From the NCBI RefSeq assembly GCF_011492945.1, contig NZ_CP045119.1, forward strand, positions 1,426,001 through 1,490,000: a stretch of 64,000 nucleotides of DNA, read 5' to 3'. Under the pieces are notes generated by a model. It did no database searches. It saw only the letters and a list, made by a program, of their open reading frames with translations, and had not been told where the DNA came from. This document shows positions 9,320 through 17,394 of this stretch, piece after piece; the first letter of the stretch is position 1, and each line of letters opens with the position of its first letter. Source of the stretch: Rubrobacter tropicus. Lineage in GTDB: Bacteria; Actinomycetota; Rubrobacteria; Rubrobacterales; Rubrobacteraceae. Both the position numbers and the translations under genes were made by a program.

Positions 9320-10279
9320 ATGACCCATCCCGTCAACCCGCTCGAGAGCGTACCCGACCTCGTTCGATCTGGGACGGTGTTCCTCTCCTACCGGGGTTCG
9401 GAGTCGCACGGGACTACGCTTCCGCCCGAGGACGAGTTCGGGACGGACGACGTGGACCTGATGGGCGCTTTCGTGCATCCTCTGGAGCACTACTTCGGTT
9501 TCGGACGCCGCCAGACGCTTGAGCGGTGGGTCGGGGAGTACGACATCGTCGAGTACGAGCTTGGCAAGTTCGTCTCGTTGTTGCTCAAGAGTAATCCGAA
9601 CGTGATCTCGCTTCTCTGGTTGCCGCCGAGAAGCATCCTCGTATCCTCACCGGCCCACGAGAGGCTGATCGAGAACAGAAGCCTCTTCGCTTCGAAGGCC
9701 GTCTACGATTCGTTCTGCGGCTACGCCAACGGCCAGCTTCGGCGTATGACCCGTCTGGTGGATAACAACCCGGAACGCGAGAGGGAGATGGAGGCGTTGA
9801 ACGCGGAGCTCCAGCACCGCAGAGACATGGAGCGGGTTCATGGCCCTGGCAACCACGCCCGCGGCATCTACGGGGAGTGGTCCGCGAAGAAGCTAAGGAA
9901 GCGGCTCAACGACCTGCGCGGAGTCTCCGGGTACATGGGGGAGAAGCGGCGCAGAAACGTAGAGCGGTTCGGCTACGACGTGAAGCACGGGGCCCACGCG
10001 ATCCGCCTCCTCCGCATGGGGGTGGAGTTCCTTCGCACGGGGGAGTTCCGGGTGGACAGGACCGGCGTAGACGCGGAGGAGCTCAAGGAGATCAAACGCG
10101 GACTGTGGACCCTCAAACGCGTCCAGTCGGTGAGCGAGCGGCTCTTCACCGAGGCCGAAGATGCCCTCCGCGCCTCGAACCTGCCGGAGAAGCCAAGCCG
10201 CGAGGGGGCCGAGGAACTGCTCGTCGGCATCCTCAAGGAGCAGTTCAAGGTCTCGCCCGAGGACGCCTCGTGGCGCTGA
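9320..10279 (+). CDS. Predicted nucleotidyltransferase (RlaP/YcgL, COG3541-like)
   Basis: 319 residues. The N-terminal 100 residues resemble the Pol-beta type nucleotidyltransferase fold of the RlaP/YcgL family: a serine-containing GSESHG turn, then DEFGTDDVDLMGAF with the metal-binding acidic pair, and YDIVEYELGKFVSLLLKSNPNVISLLW, a strongly conserved family block. The rest is a helical, basic region rich in Arg and Lys. Some relatives are associated with RNA ligases in RNA repair, but no ligase gene is next to this one; the only RNA neighbour is the odd tRNA 60 bases upstream. The ATG at 10-base distance from GGAAGG is a convincing start. The substrate is unknown. Confidence 0.7.
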   Translation: MTHPVNPLESVPDLVRSGTVFLSYRGSESHGTTLPPEDEFGTDDVDLMGAFVHPLEHYFGFGRRQTLERWVGEYDIVEYELGKFVSLLLKSNPNVISLLWLPPRSILVSSPAHERLIENRSLFASKAVYDSFCGYANGQLRRMTRLVDNNPEREREMEALNAELQHRRDMERVHGPGNHARGIYGEWSAKKLRKRLNDLRGVSGYMGEKRRRNVERFGYDVKHGAHAIRLLRMGVEFLRTGEFRVDRTGVDAEELKEIKRGLWTLKRVQSVSERLFTEAEDALRASNLPEKPSREGAEELLVGILKEQFKVSPEDASWR

Positions 10280-10379
10280 TTTTATCGCGGGGATGCGCCT
10301 GACCCGCCACGGGCGCACCATGATTCTGGGCGAAAGGATTGGCCCGCTCCCGCGGGAGCTGGGATAGGAGGCAAGCATC

Positions 10380-10580
10380 GTGTCGGGCAACGGAGAGATC
10401 AAGGAAGCCGCCGACCGCGTTTTGCGCGAGGTCGTCGAGCAGGAGGGCGGCGTGCCTGGCGTGGTTGCGATGGCTACGACAACCTGCGTTCCGTCGAGCG
10501 CCGTCAGCTATCAGCGCGCTGCGGCTTCGCCTCCGCTTTCAGCTGTCAGCGGTCAGCTTTTTGGTTTTGCTGAAAGCTGA
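10380..10580 (+). pseudogene. N-terminal remnant, probably of a serine hydrolase
   Basis: A good ribosome site (AGGAGG) precedes the GTG at 10380. The first 32 or so residues, including VLREVVEQEGGVPGVVAMAT, look like the start of a beta-lactamase-class serine hydrolase or esterase. After that the frame runs straight into intergenic mosaic repeat sequence (TCAGCGCGCTGCGGCTTCGC), so the tail of the 66-residue frame is repeat-encoded. No catalytic SxxK is present. I read this as a gene truncated by, or at, a repeat block; the downstream body of the gene is absent. Family assignment is tentative. Confidence 0.45.
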
Positions 10581-10600
10581 CCGCTGATACCTTTAGACCG
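10490..10600. repeat. Mosaic TCAGC/CGCT repeat block
   Basis: Contains TCAGCGCGCTGCGGCTTCGC followed by CCGCTTTCAGC, then the mirrored GCTGAAAGCTGACCGCTGA near 10570. It forms the tail of the truncated frame above and separates it from the convergent operon. Confidence 0.6.
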
Positions 10601-10609
10601 CTTTGGGGA

Positions 10610-10897
10610 TCAGGCTTCGCGCAGGACGGCGAGGCCCCGGGCGGTGATGCGGCGCGAATCGACGGCGGAGTAGGGGTCTCCCTCGATCCAGCCGGCGACC
10701 TCCATGAAGTCTTCCAGGGCCGCGGTGCGCGCGGCGTCGAGGTCGAGCTCTTCGGCGCCGACGCCGAGGTCCATCTGGGTTACCTTGCCCCAGATCTCGA
10801 CCTGACGCCTGTACGCGGCGCACAAGAGCTGCCGGGCCTCCTCCCTCATCCCGGCCTCCTGGGATACCCTCGTGTCTTTGCGCGTCTCTTCGGTCAC
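10610..10897 (-). CDS. Small hypothetical protein
   Basis: 95 residues from a GTG whose bases overlap the stop of the upstream gene (GTGA), so it is almost certainly translated with that gene. The protein is acidic and mostly helical, with a central YRRQVEIWGKVTQMDLG segment and a closing stretch SRRITARGLAVLREA that looks like the last helix of a winged-helix or HEPN-like small domain. I do not recognise a family. A longer reading frame continues upstream to 11623, but that part has the composition of an unused frame. Confidence 0.55.
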   Translation of the reverse strand: MTEETRKDTRVSQEAGMREEARQLLCAAYRRQVEIWGKVTQMDLGVGAEELDLDAARTAALEDFMEVAGWIEGDPYSAVDSRRITARGLAVLREA

Positions 10898-11211
10898 GCG
10901 GACCTCATGGGGAGCTGGTGGGCGGGGGCGTCGGAGATCGAGATGCGGTCCACAGGCCACGGCACGCCGACCGCCTCCCGGTTCGAACGCCAGGCGGCCC
11001 TGTACTCGTCCTCGGTGGCGACCCAGATCACCACCTCCCCGGTCTCGGAGGTGAGGGGGCAGGAGATCGCCCTGAACCCCTGCCGCCGCGAGCCGTCTTC
11101 CAGCAGCAGGCCCACGCACTGGCCGGGGTCCGGCACGCGGGTAACCTTCCCAAAGAAGGGGAGCCGTATCATCGCCACTTCGATCCCGTCTGAAACATCT
11201 GCCTCGCGCAA
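10894..11211 (-). CDS. Hypothetical protein
   Basis: Up to 105 residues from a TTG at 11211; a GTG or the ATG giving MIRLPFFGKV about 12 residues later are alternative starts. The protein is a predicted small beta-rich cytoplasmic domain with the run GLLLEDGSRRQGFRAISCPL and a later VVIWVATEDEYRAAW. Its stop overlaps the start of the following small gene, giving a two-gene operon. I cannot name a family. Confidence 0.5.
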   Translation of the reverse strand: MREADVSDGIEVAMIRLPFFGKVTRVPDPGQCVGLLLEDGSRRQGFRAISCPLTSETGEVVIWVATEDEYRAAWRSNREAVGVPWPVDRISISDAPAHQLPMRSA

Positions 11212-11573
11212 GAAACCCCACGTTTCGGTGCCACATCCCGGGCGCTCGACCGCATGATAACCCCCTCGCGAACCCCGCGAGACCGCCGAACGACGCGCGG
11301 AGACCGCCTTTGCACGAGATGTGGTGTAAGCCCGACCCCGCCCGCGCCACGCGTTGGGAGCCGAGAAAAATCCGCCTCGATGCGACGCCCCGCCGTCGTT
11401 GACGCCTGTTCCGGTCAGCCGCCGGCGACGTTCGAAGCTCCGAGCCGGCCCTCGCGCTCGGGCTCTCGCGGGACGCCTCGACCGGACGTATCGGCGGGTT
11501 GAGGGTAGCGTTTCGGTGCCGGTTCCGGCTGTGGGGCGATGTTGGCGTCTTTCCGGGATAGAATGGTCTTTCT
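11212..11573. other. Intergenic region without a recognised gene
   Basis: About 360 bases between the small two-gene operon and the LtrA gene, which diverge. I see no conserved protein, RNA fold or repeat. TAGAAT about 15 bases before the LtrA ATG may be its -10 element, but no -35 at normal spacing is visible. Confidence 0.5.
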
Positions 11574-12794
11574 ATGGACCATTCACGGCGGCGGACCAGC
11601 GGGGAGGGGCGGAGGGCTACCACGCTGGAGCTCTTCTACGACCTGGTGTTCGTGTTCGCGATCACGCAGGTCTCCCACCTCCTGCTGGAGCATCTGACGT
11701 GGGCCGGGGTCGGGCAGTCGTTGCTGGTCTTGCTCGTCGTGTGGTGGTCGTGGAACTACACGACGTGGGTCACCAACGAGCTCGACACCGAGGCAATCTC
11801 CGTGCGCCTGTTGATGATCTCCTTGATGCTCCTGAGCCTCCTGATGTCGGTCGCGATCCCGCAAGCTTTCGAGGAGCGGGCGCTGCTCTTCGCCGGCTCC
11901 TACGTGGCTATTCAGGTGGGACGCCACATCTTTCTCACGTTTATCGCGTACGGGCCGGGTACGGTAGAACGGGAGCGTGCCGGTCGCATCCTTACGTGGT
12001 TCGTCGTGGCGGGCGTGCTGTGGATAGCGGGCGCACTGGTCGACGGGCCCGCGCGCGTGGTCCTCTGGCTGGCGGCGCTCGCGCTAGACTACGTAGCGCC
12101 GCTCGTCCTCTACTGGGTGCCGGGACGCCGGCGGCTCGCGGGCGCCACGTGGAGCGTGGGGACGGAGCACTTCGCGGAGCGCTTCCAACTCTTTATCATC
12201 ATCGCGCTCGGGGAGACCATCGTCATCACCGGGGCGACGACCTCCGATCTGGACCTGGGATGGGCGAGGCTCGCGGCGTTCGGGATGGCCTTCGTCACGA
12301 CGGCCGCGATGTGGTGGCTGTACTTCAACTACGTGGCCAGGATCGCGCAGCGCAGGCTCGAGCTCTCCGAGGACCGCACCACGCTCGCCCGCGACGGCTA
12401 CACCTATTTGCACGTCCTCATGGTCGCCGGCATCATCGTCTCGGCCGTCGGCGACGAGCTGGTGATCGCGTACCCGAGAGAGGTCCTGGCTCTCCCCGAG
12501 ATCGCCGTGGTCGTGGCGGGGCCGGGGCTATACCTCCTCGCCCACGCCCTCTTCCGCCGCAGGATGACCGGCTCGTGGGGCAGCAAACGCCTCCTCGGGG
12601 CGGCAGGATGCCTCGCCGTGGGCGCCGCCGGGCCCTTAGTGCCGGCGCTCGTGCTTGCCGGGCTCGTCATCGCGGTGCTGGCGGCGGTGATCGCCTCGGA
12701 GCACGTCGCCGCCGTTCGTCGCACCCGCCGCGGCGAACCCACGCCCCTCGAACGCCTCGAAGCCTCCGCGAACAGGGGCGAGCCTACCCCCTGA
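11574..12794 (+). CDS. Low temperature requirement A (LtrA) family membrane protein
   Basis: 406 residues with roughly ten hydrophobic segments. The start TTLELFYDLVFVFAITQVSHLL is the LtrA family hallmark (an E-L-F-Y-D-L-V-F-V motif in the first helix), followed by WWSWNYTTWVTNELDTE and later GTEHFAERFQLFIIIALGETIVITG, also strongly conserved. LtrA was named in Listeria for growth at low temperature; its biochemical function is not established. The end is Arg-rich, with a short duplicated GEPTPLE/GEPTP phrase. The gene converges with the PadR-controlled membrane gene. Confidence 0.9.
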   Translation: MDHSRRRTSGEGRRATTLELFYDLVFVFAITQVSHLLLEHLTWAGVGQSLLVLLVVWWSWNYTTWVTNELDTEAISVRLLMISLMLLSLLMSVAIPQAFEERALLFAGSYVAIQVGRHIFLTFIAYGPGTVERERAGRILTWFVVAGVLWIAGALVDGPARVVLWLAALALDYVAPLVLYWVPGRRRLAGATWSVGTEHFAERFQLFIIIALGETIVITGATTSDLDLGWARLAAFGMAFVTTAAMWWLYFNYVARIAQRRLELSEDRTTLARDGYTYLHVLMVAGIIVSAVGDELVIAYPREVLALPEIAVVVAGPGLYLLAHALFRRRMTGSWGSKRLLGAAGCLAVGAAGPLVPALVLAGLVIAVLAAVIASEHVAAVRRTRRGEPTPLERLEASANRGEPTP

Positions 12795-12825
12795 CCCGAC
12801 CGAACTTCGACCGCCGGCGCGCGGG

Positions 12826-13587
12826 TCAACCCTCCGGCGCCGCGCCCGCGGGAGTCTGCCGCCGCGCGGCGTACCGGAACAACCACGCCGATCCTACGAA
12901 CAGCGCGACGAAGAACCCGTTGAGGGCCAGGATCTCTGCCGGCGGGCTCCACGGGGAGCCCAGCCCGAAGATCAGCGCGATCCCGGCGACCGACGCCTGA
13001 GCGAGCGCCGTCGCGAGCAACGCGCGTACCATCCCGCGCGGCCTGAAGCGCGCGACGATCGCGCCGATGATCCCGACGGCGAGCACCCCGACGTACATCG
13101 AGTTGGCAAGGTTGTCCTCAGACCCGATGACGCCAACGGCCAGGTTGATCCAGACGAGCATGAATGCCGCCGCGAGCGCGACGCCGACGGCGGCCCGGTA
13201 CGCGATATTACCGGCCTTCCTCGCTGCCAGCACGTACGTGAGACCGGTGCCGAAGATGAGGGCGCCGGCGATAACGAAATCGGCCAAATCCCAGGCCCAT
13301 TCCGCCAACAAGGGCAGCAACAATATGAACGCCGTCGCGAGCGCAAGACCGCCGACGGATCGGTACGCGTTTCTGGCCGACATGGTGCTCCTCTCCTTGA
13401 GCGCGGTGTAGAGCAACTCCGGCAGGGTGCGAACCCACAACGCCGCCAGGCCCAGGCCGCCGCCGTCCTCCAACTCCTCGCGGCACAGGTCCCGAAAAAG
13501 GCGGACCATCTCGTCGCCGTACTCGTCTCGAAGCCCGCGTGGGTAGGCCCGCAGGAGCGACCGGTAGGCCCGCCCCGAGACCCCCAC
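12826..13587 (-). CDS. Multi-pass membrane protein encoded with a PadR regulator
   Basis: 253 residues from a GTG at 13587 preceded by GGGAGG. The first 60 residues form a cytoplasmic domain (YRSLLRAYPRGLRDEYGDEMVRLFRDLCRE) that resembles the permease-prefix region often found in proteins encoded beside PadR regulators. About six transmembrane helices follow. The gene starts 44 bases after the padR-like gene on the same strand. Function is unknown; by analogy with similar pairs it may act in envelope stress or export, and the PadR protein probably controls it. Confidence 0.7.
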   Translation of the reverse strand: MGVSGRAYRSLLRAYPRGLRDEYGDEMVRLFRDLCREELEDGGGLGLAALWVRTLPELLYTALKERSTMSARNAYRSVGGLALATAFILLLPLLAEWAWDLADFVIAGALIFGTGLTYVLAARKAGNIAYRAAVGVALAAAFMLVWINLAVGVIGSEDNLANSMYVGVLAVGIIGAIVARFRPRGMVRALLATALAQASVAGIALIFGLGSPWSPPAEILALNGFFVALFVGSAWLFRYAARRQTPAGAAPEG

Positions 13588-13631
13588 GGCGCGTTCGCGC
13601 CCTCCCGGGCGCGGTCCCCCCGGAGGGGCCA

Positions 13632-14036
13632 CTACGCCCCCTCCGGGCTCGGCTTCGGCGCGGGGAAGGCGCCCTTCTCCCGCGCGGCGCGCACCAGGCC
13701 GTCGAGCCTTTCGACCTCCGCCGCCAGGACCTCGCCGCCGAAGCCGGTGAGGCGGTAGTAGCGGCGCCGCCCGTCGTCCGGGGCTTCGCCGGGGTCGGGT
13801 CTCTCCCCGGACTCCTCGATCACGCCGCCCTCCTTGAGGCGCTTGATCGCCCCGTAGAGCGTGCCCGGCCCCAGCCGCACCCTCCCGCCGGTCCTCTCCC
13901 TGACCTCCAGCATGATCCCGTATCCGTGGCGCTCCCCGTCGGCCAGCGCCAACAGGACGTTCAGCGCCACGGACGTCAGGGGCAGAAGGTCCCCCGGATC
14001 GCCCGAGCGTTCCCCTGGCACTTCCCCACCACCCAT
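13632..14036 (-). CDS. PadR-family transcriptional regulator
   Basis: 134 residues from an ATG at 14036 with a GAGGGG ribosome site. The winged-helix core is clear: LTSVALNVLLALADGERHGYGI, then the recognition region GPGTLYGAIKRLKEGGVIEE, and RRRYYRLTGFGGEVLAAE. These features are diagnostic for PadR regulators, which normally repress their own operon and release DNA on binding a small ligand. A perfect inverted repeat lies about 33 bases upstream of the start, suitable as its operator. Confidence 0.9.
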   Translation of the reverse strand: MGGGEVPGERSGDPGDLLPLTSVALNVLLALADGERHGYGIMLEVRERTGGRVRLGPGTLYGAIKRLKEGGVIEESGERPDPGEAPDDGRRRYYRLTGFGGEVLAAEVERLDGLVRAAREKGAFPAPKPSPEGA

Positions 14037-14068
14037 GACACCACCCCTCTGCGTCGCTCTGTCTCTCG

Positions 14069-14089
14069 ATGCATCGTAACACGATGCAT
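14069..14089. promoter_or_regulatory. Candidate PadR operator (perfect inverted repeat)
   Basis: ATGCATCG and its exact reverse complement CGATGCAT are separated by TAACA, giving a 21-base perfect inverted repeat directly upstream of the PadR start. PadR sites commonly consist of ATGN...NCAT arms, which fits. An autoregulatory role is inferred. Confidence 0.65.
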
Positions 14090-14240
14090 TTCCTACGGCA
14101 TGGTACGCAGCTTCGGGACGCCTGTCAAGACGCCCGGAACCGCGGCAGCGTGTCCGCTCTACGGGGGATGTATAGGTTTCACTCGCTCGCCCCGCTGCGG
14201 CGGTGGGCGGCATCGCACGGGGCCGTCGCGCGTTTGCGTT

Positions 14241-16037
14241 TTACAGGCCGGTCTTCGCCTCGACGATCTCCTGGATGTGACTCACGAAGGAGGACAGGTC
14301 GGTCATGCCCCGGTCTTCGTTCGTGCGGAGCCGCACGCTGACGCCTCTGGCTTCTTCCTCCCTGTCGCCGACGACGAGCATGTACGGGACCTTCTGTAGT
14401 TGGGCGTCCCGGATCTTGGCGTTCATCCTCTCCGGGCGGGCGTCGACCTCGGCCCGGAGGCCGGCGGTTGCCAACTCGTCGCTCACCTCGCGTGCGTAGT
14501 CCAGGTTGCGGTCCGAGACCGGGATGACGGTGGCCTGGGTCGGTGCCAGCCAGACGGGCAAGGCCCCCGCGTGGTGTTCGATCAGGAGCGCGAAGAAGCG
14601 CTCGATGGAGCCGTACAGCGCGCGATGCACCATGTAGGGGCGGTGCGGTTTGTTGTCCTCGCCCGCGTAGGTCAGGTCGAACCTCTCGGGCAGGTTGAAA
14701 TCGAACTGGATGGTGGAAGCCTGCCAGCGGCGGCCCAGAGTGTCGAGGATACCTATGTCTATCTTCGGGCCGTAGAAGACCGCCTCGCCTTCGACGCGCC
14801 TGTACGGAAGCCCGCGCGCCTCCAGGGCCGCGGCAAGCGTGGACTCCGCCACCTCCCAGTCGGCCTCGCTGCCCGCGTACTTCTCGGGCATCCCCGGGTC
14901 GTGGACGCTCAGCTCCATCTCCGGCTCCTCGAAGCCGTAGGCGGCCAAAAACGAGAGGCAGAACCCGAGGACGCGGTCGATCTCCTGGTACATCTGGTCG
15001 GGGCGGCAGAACAGGTGGGCGTCGTCCTGGGTGAAGCCGCGCACGCGCAGCAGGCCCCGCAGGGTGCCCGAGGGCTCGTAACGGTAGACGGTGCCCAGTT
15101 CCGCGAAGCGCAGGGGCAGGTCGCGGTAGCTTCGGGGACGGCTGTTGAAGATCAGCATGTGGAACGGGCAGTTCATGGGTTTGAGGTAGTACCTTTCGTC
15201 CTCGACCCCGATCGCCGGGTACATCCCTTCCGCGTACCACTTCAGGTGCCCGCTCGTCTCCCAGAGGCCGGAGCGCCCGACGTGGGGCGTAAAAACGAAG
15301 TCGTAGCCCCCGGCCCGGTGCCTCTCGCGCCAGTAGTCCTCCATCAGCACCCTTACCAGCGCGCCCTTGGGGTGGAAGAGGGCAAGGCCCGGCCCGACCT
15401 CCGGCCTGATGCTGAACAGGTCGAGCTCGGCCCCGAGGCGGCGGTGGTCGCGCTTCTCCTCTTCCTCGCGCCGACACAGGTAGCGCTCCAGCTCCTCCTT
15501 GCCGGGCCAGACCGTGCCGTGGACGCGCTGGAGCATCGGGTTCTCCCCGCTCCCGCGCCAGTACGCCCCGGAGACGTCAAGCAGCTTAAAGCCGTCCGGG
15601 GGGATCTGGCCGGTGCGTTCGAGATGGGGGCCCAGGCAGAGGTCTTCGAACGTATCCTGCCCGTAGGTTGAGATAACGGCGCCAGGGCGGGCCTCGCCGT
15701 ACTCGTCCTTGCCCTCGGCCAGATCCTCGATAGTCTGGAGCTTGTACGGTTGGTCTTCGAACAGTTCACGAGCCTCGTCGGCGCTGAGGACCCGGCGGCG
15801 GAACGGGTGGTCTTCCCGCACGATCCGGCGCATGCGCCCCTCGATCTCCGGCAAATCCTCTGGCGTCAGGGGGCTCGGAAGGTCGAAGTCGTAGTAGAAA
15901 CCGTTCTCGAAGCGGTCGTGCGGCGGCCCCCACCCGAGCTTCGCCTCCGGGAACATCTCGGTGACGGCCTGGGCCATCACGTGGGCCGCGGAATGGCGCA
16001 GCCCGTAGGTTGGATCTTCGCGGTCCACGGGGACCAT
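14241..16037 (-). CDS. thrS: Threonine-tRNA ligase
   Basis: 598 residues from an ATG at 16037 with an AAGGAG ribosome site eight bases upstream. It charges threonine onto its tRNA. The protein starts almost directly with the editing domain, whose H-x3-H signature is in GLRHSAAHVMAQAV; the usual N-terminal TGS domain is absent. The catalytic core shows motif 1, then YLKPMNCPFHMLIF with the zinc cysteine, the RYEPSGTLRGLLRVRGFTQ motif 2 loop, and HRALYGSIERFFALLIEH. The anticodon-binding domain ends the protein. The frame is open for 58 codons upstream of the chosen start, but that part has no family similarity. Confidence 0.95.
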   Translation of the reverse strand: MVPVDREDPTYGLRHSAAHVMAQAVTEMFPEAKLGWGPPHDRFENGFYYDFDLPSPLTPEDLPEIEGRMRRIVREDHPFRRRVLSADEARELFEDQPYKLQTIEDLAEGKDEYGEARPGAVISTYGQDTFEDLCLGPHLERTGQIPPDGFKLLDVSGAYWRGSGENPMLQRVHGTVWPGKEELERYLCRREEEEKRDHRRLGAELDLFSIRPEVGPGLALFHPKGALVRVLMEDYWRERHRAGGYDFVFTPHVGRSGLWETSGHLKWYAEGMYPAIGVEDERYYLKPMNCPFHMLIFNSRPRSYRDLPLRFAELGTVYRYEPSGTLRGLLRVRGFTQDDAHLFCRPDQMYQEIDRVLGFCLSFLAAYGFEEPEMELSVHDPGMPEKYAGSEADWEVAESTLAAALEARGLPYRRVEGEAVFYGPKIDIGILDTLGRRWQASTIQFDFNLPERFDLTYAGEDNKPHRPYMVHRALYGSIERFFALLIEHHAGALPVWLAPTQATVIPVSDRNLDYAREVSDELATAGLRAEVDARPERMNAKIRDAQLQKVPYMLVVGDREEEARGVSVRLRTNEDRGMTDLSSFVSHIQEIVEAKTGL

Positions 16038-16228
16038 AGGAGCGCTCCTTCGCCGGTTTTTCGACCCGGTTTCCATCTTACAGAAACCACGGTTTCGGGT
16101 ATACGACCGGGCGGGCAGTGGGTTCGTCCTCAGCCCCTGACCCACCGGCGGAGGTGTAACGATCCCGCCGCCCGCAAACGTCCAACCCCTTGAAGGCAAC
16201 GATTGGCGCAAGAAAGGTGGGCATCGCG

Positions 16229-16564
16229 GTGGGCAAAAAGAAGAAGAGCAGCGGCGAGAAGGTGGGGGACAGGATCACGGGCCAGTTGACCGAGACGGCC
16301 GGGATGATGTCAGGGAGTGCGGACCTCGAGGCCGAGGGCCGCACGATACAGAGAAGCGCGGACAGGACCACCTACACGGTGACGGCCCGGGACGACGGGA
16401 CCTGGGAGGTCCGAACCGAGGGCGCCACCCGCGCCACGAGCGTCCACGACCGCAAAGACGAGGCCGTCTCCAAGGCCAAAAAGCTCGCCGGAAACCGCGT
16501 CCCGAGCCAGCTCCTCGTCTACAAGCAGGACGGGACGGTACAGACAGAACAGACATACGGATAG
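16229..16564 (+). CDS. DUF2188 domain protein
   Basis: About 111 residues. The N-terminus is Lys-rich (VGKKKKSSGEK) and followed by a flexible segment. The last 60 residues, TYTVTARDDGTWEVRTEGATRA...DRKDEAVSKAKKLA...SQLLVYKQDGTVQTEQTYG, match the DUF2188 pattern of two short strands, a helix with conserved Lys/Ala, and a final strand. Function is unknown. The GTG at 16229 is preferred for its upstream AAAGGTGGG; a TTG at 16190 would add 13 residues. The gene diverges from thrS. Confidence 0.65.
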   Translation: MGKKKKSSGEKVGDRITGQLTETAGMMSGSADLEAEGRTIQRSADRTTYTVTARDDGTWEVRTEGATRATSVHDRKDEAVSKAKKLAGNRVPSQLLVYKQDGTVQTEQTYG

Positions 16565-16860
16565 AGCTTGTCAGCACGCTGCGCCCTTCGGGCTCCGCTC
16601 TCAGCACGTTTCGGCCTGCTTCGCAGTCCTCGCTTTCAGCTTGTCAGCTTTCAGCCGTGCGGGGCGCAACCGGGTAGCGACTTGCGAAGCGTTTCGGGTG
16701 TCGCTGGGCGTGACGTGTACAGACGACTGACTGACAAGTTGAAAGCGAGGGCCTGGCAAGGCCCGAAGCGTGCTGACGAGGCGCGAAGCGCCGGGCTGAA
16801 AGCCTGCAAAGCAGGCGTGCTAACCTGTAGGCGGTTCGTGGTCCGTCTTTCGGGAGGAGC
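16565..16860. repeat. Mosaic TCAGC/CGCT repeat block, fully inverted layout
   Basis: The left half has units in the TCAGC orientation, such as TCAGCACGCTGCGCCCTTCG and TCAGCACGTTTCGGCCTGCT. The right half has the mirror units, for example TTGAAAGCGAGGGCCTGGCA, GAAGCGTGCTGACGAGG and GCTGAAAGCCTGCAAAGCAG. The variable hairpin cores differ from unit to unit. The block ends in GCGTGCTAACCTGTAG, which may contain the -10 element of the next gene. No gene is present. Confidence 0.7.
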
Positions 16861-16863
16861 AGG

Positions 16864-17394
16864 ATGGGGCGTATGATGTTTTTTGCCGCGCTGACGGCGG
16901 GGTTGCTCGCCTTCGGCGGCGGGGCCGCGTTCGCCGCGGTCGTGCACGGGACGCCGGGCGTGGACGACCTCGTTGGCACCAACGGGCCCGACACGCTCCT
17001 CGGAGGGAGCGGGAAGGACTCGCTCGACGGCAGGGGCGGCGACGACCTGATCAGGGGCGAAGCCGGCGACGACACCCTTAGAGACCACGCGGGCGACGAC
17101 GTGCTTCGTGGGGGGTTCGGGAACGACACCTTCGGGGGCAACCCGGGCAAGGACGAGATCCACGGCGGACCCGGCAACGACGTCCTGCTGGACGACGCCG
17201 GGGTGGACGCCTTCTTCGGCGGCGAGGGGAACGACGTCATCGGCATCCCCGGCTTCGGACCCGGACCGCCCTCCCTGCCGTTCGAGTCGGACTCCATCGC
17301 CTGCGGCCCGGGCAACGATCGGGTGATCGCCCACGCCGTCGACCGGGTGGCCCGGGACTGCGAGGACGTGGACATCGTCGGGGCCGCACGCTAG
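16864..17394 (+). CDS. Secreted RTX-type calcium-binding repeat protein
   Basis: 176 residues. A signal peptide is clear: MGRMM, a hydrophobic stretch, and an Ala-x-Ala-like end (AAFAAVVHG). It is followed by about six glycine-aspartate nonapeptide repeats of the GGxGxDxLx type (GGSGKDSLDG, GRGGDDLIRG, GEAGDDTLRD, GGFGNDTFGG, GGPGNDVLLD, GGEGNDVIGI). Such repeats form a calcium-bound beta roll outside the cell. The end DSIACGPGNDRVIAH...CEDV contains two cysteines that could form a disulfide. There is no enzymatic domain, and its role is unknown. Its stop directly abuts the start of the next gene. Confidence 0.85.
   Translation: MGRMMFFAALTAGLLAFGGGAAFAAVVHGTPGVDDLVGTNGPDTLLGGSGKDSLDGRGGDDLIRGEAGDDTLRDHAGDDVLRGGFGNDTFGGNPGKDEIHGGPGNDVLLDDAGVDAFFGGEGNDVIGIPGFGPGPPSLPFESDSIACGPGNDRVIAHAVDRVARDCEDVDIVGAAR

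Noticed and set aside
14400-15671. 423-codon frame antisense to thrS
   Set aside because: Shadow of thrS; no domain and biased composition.
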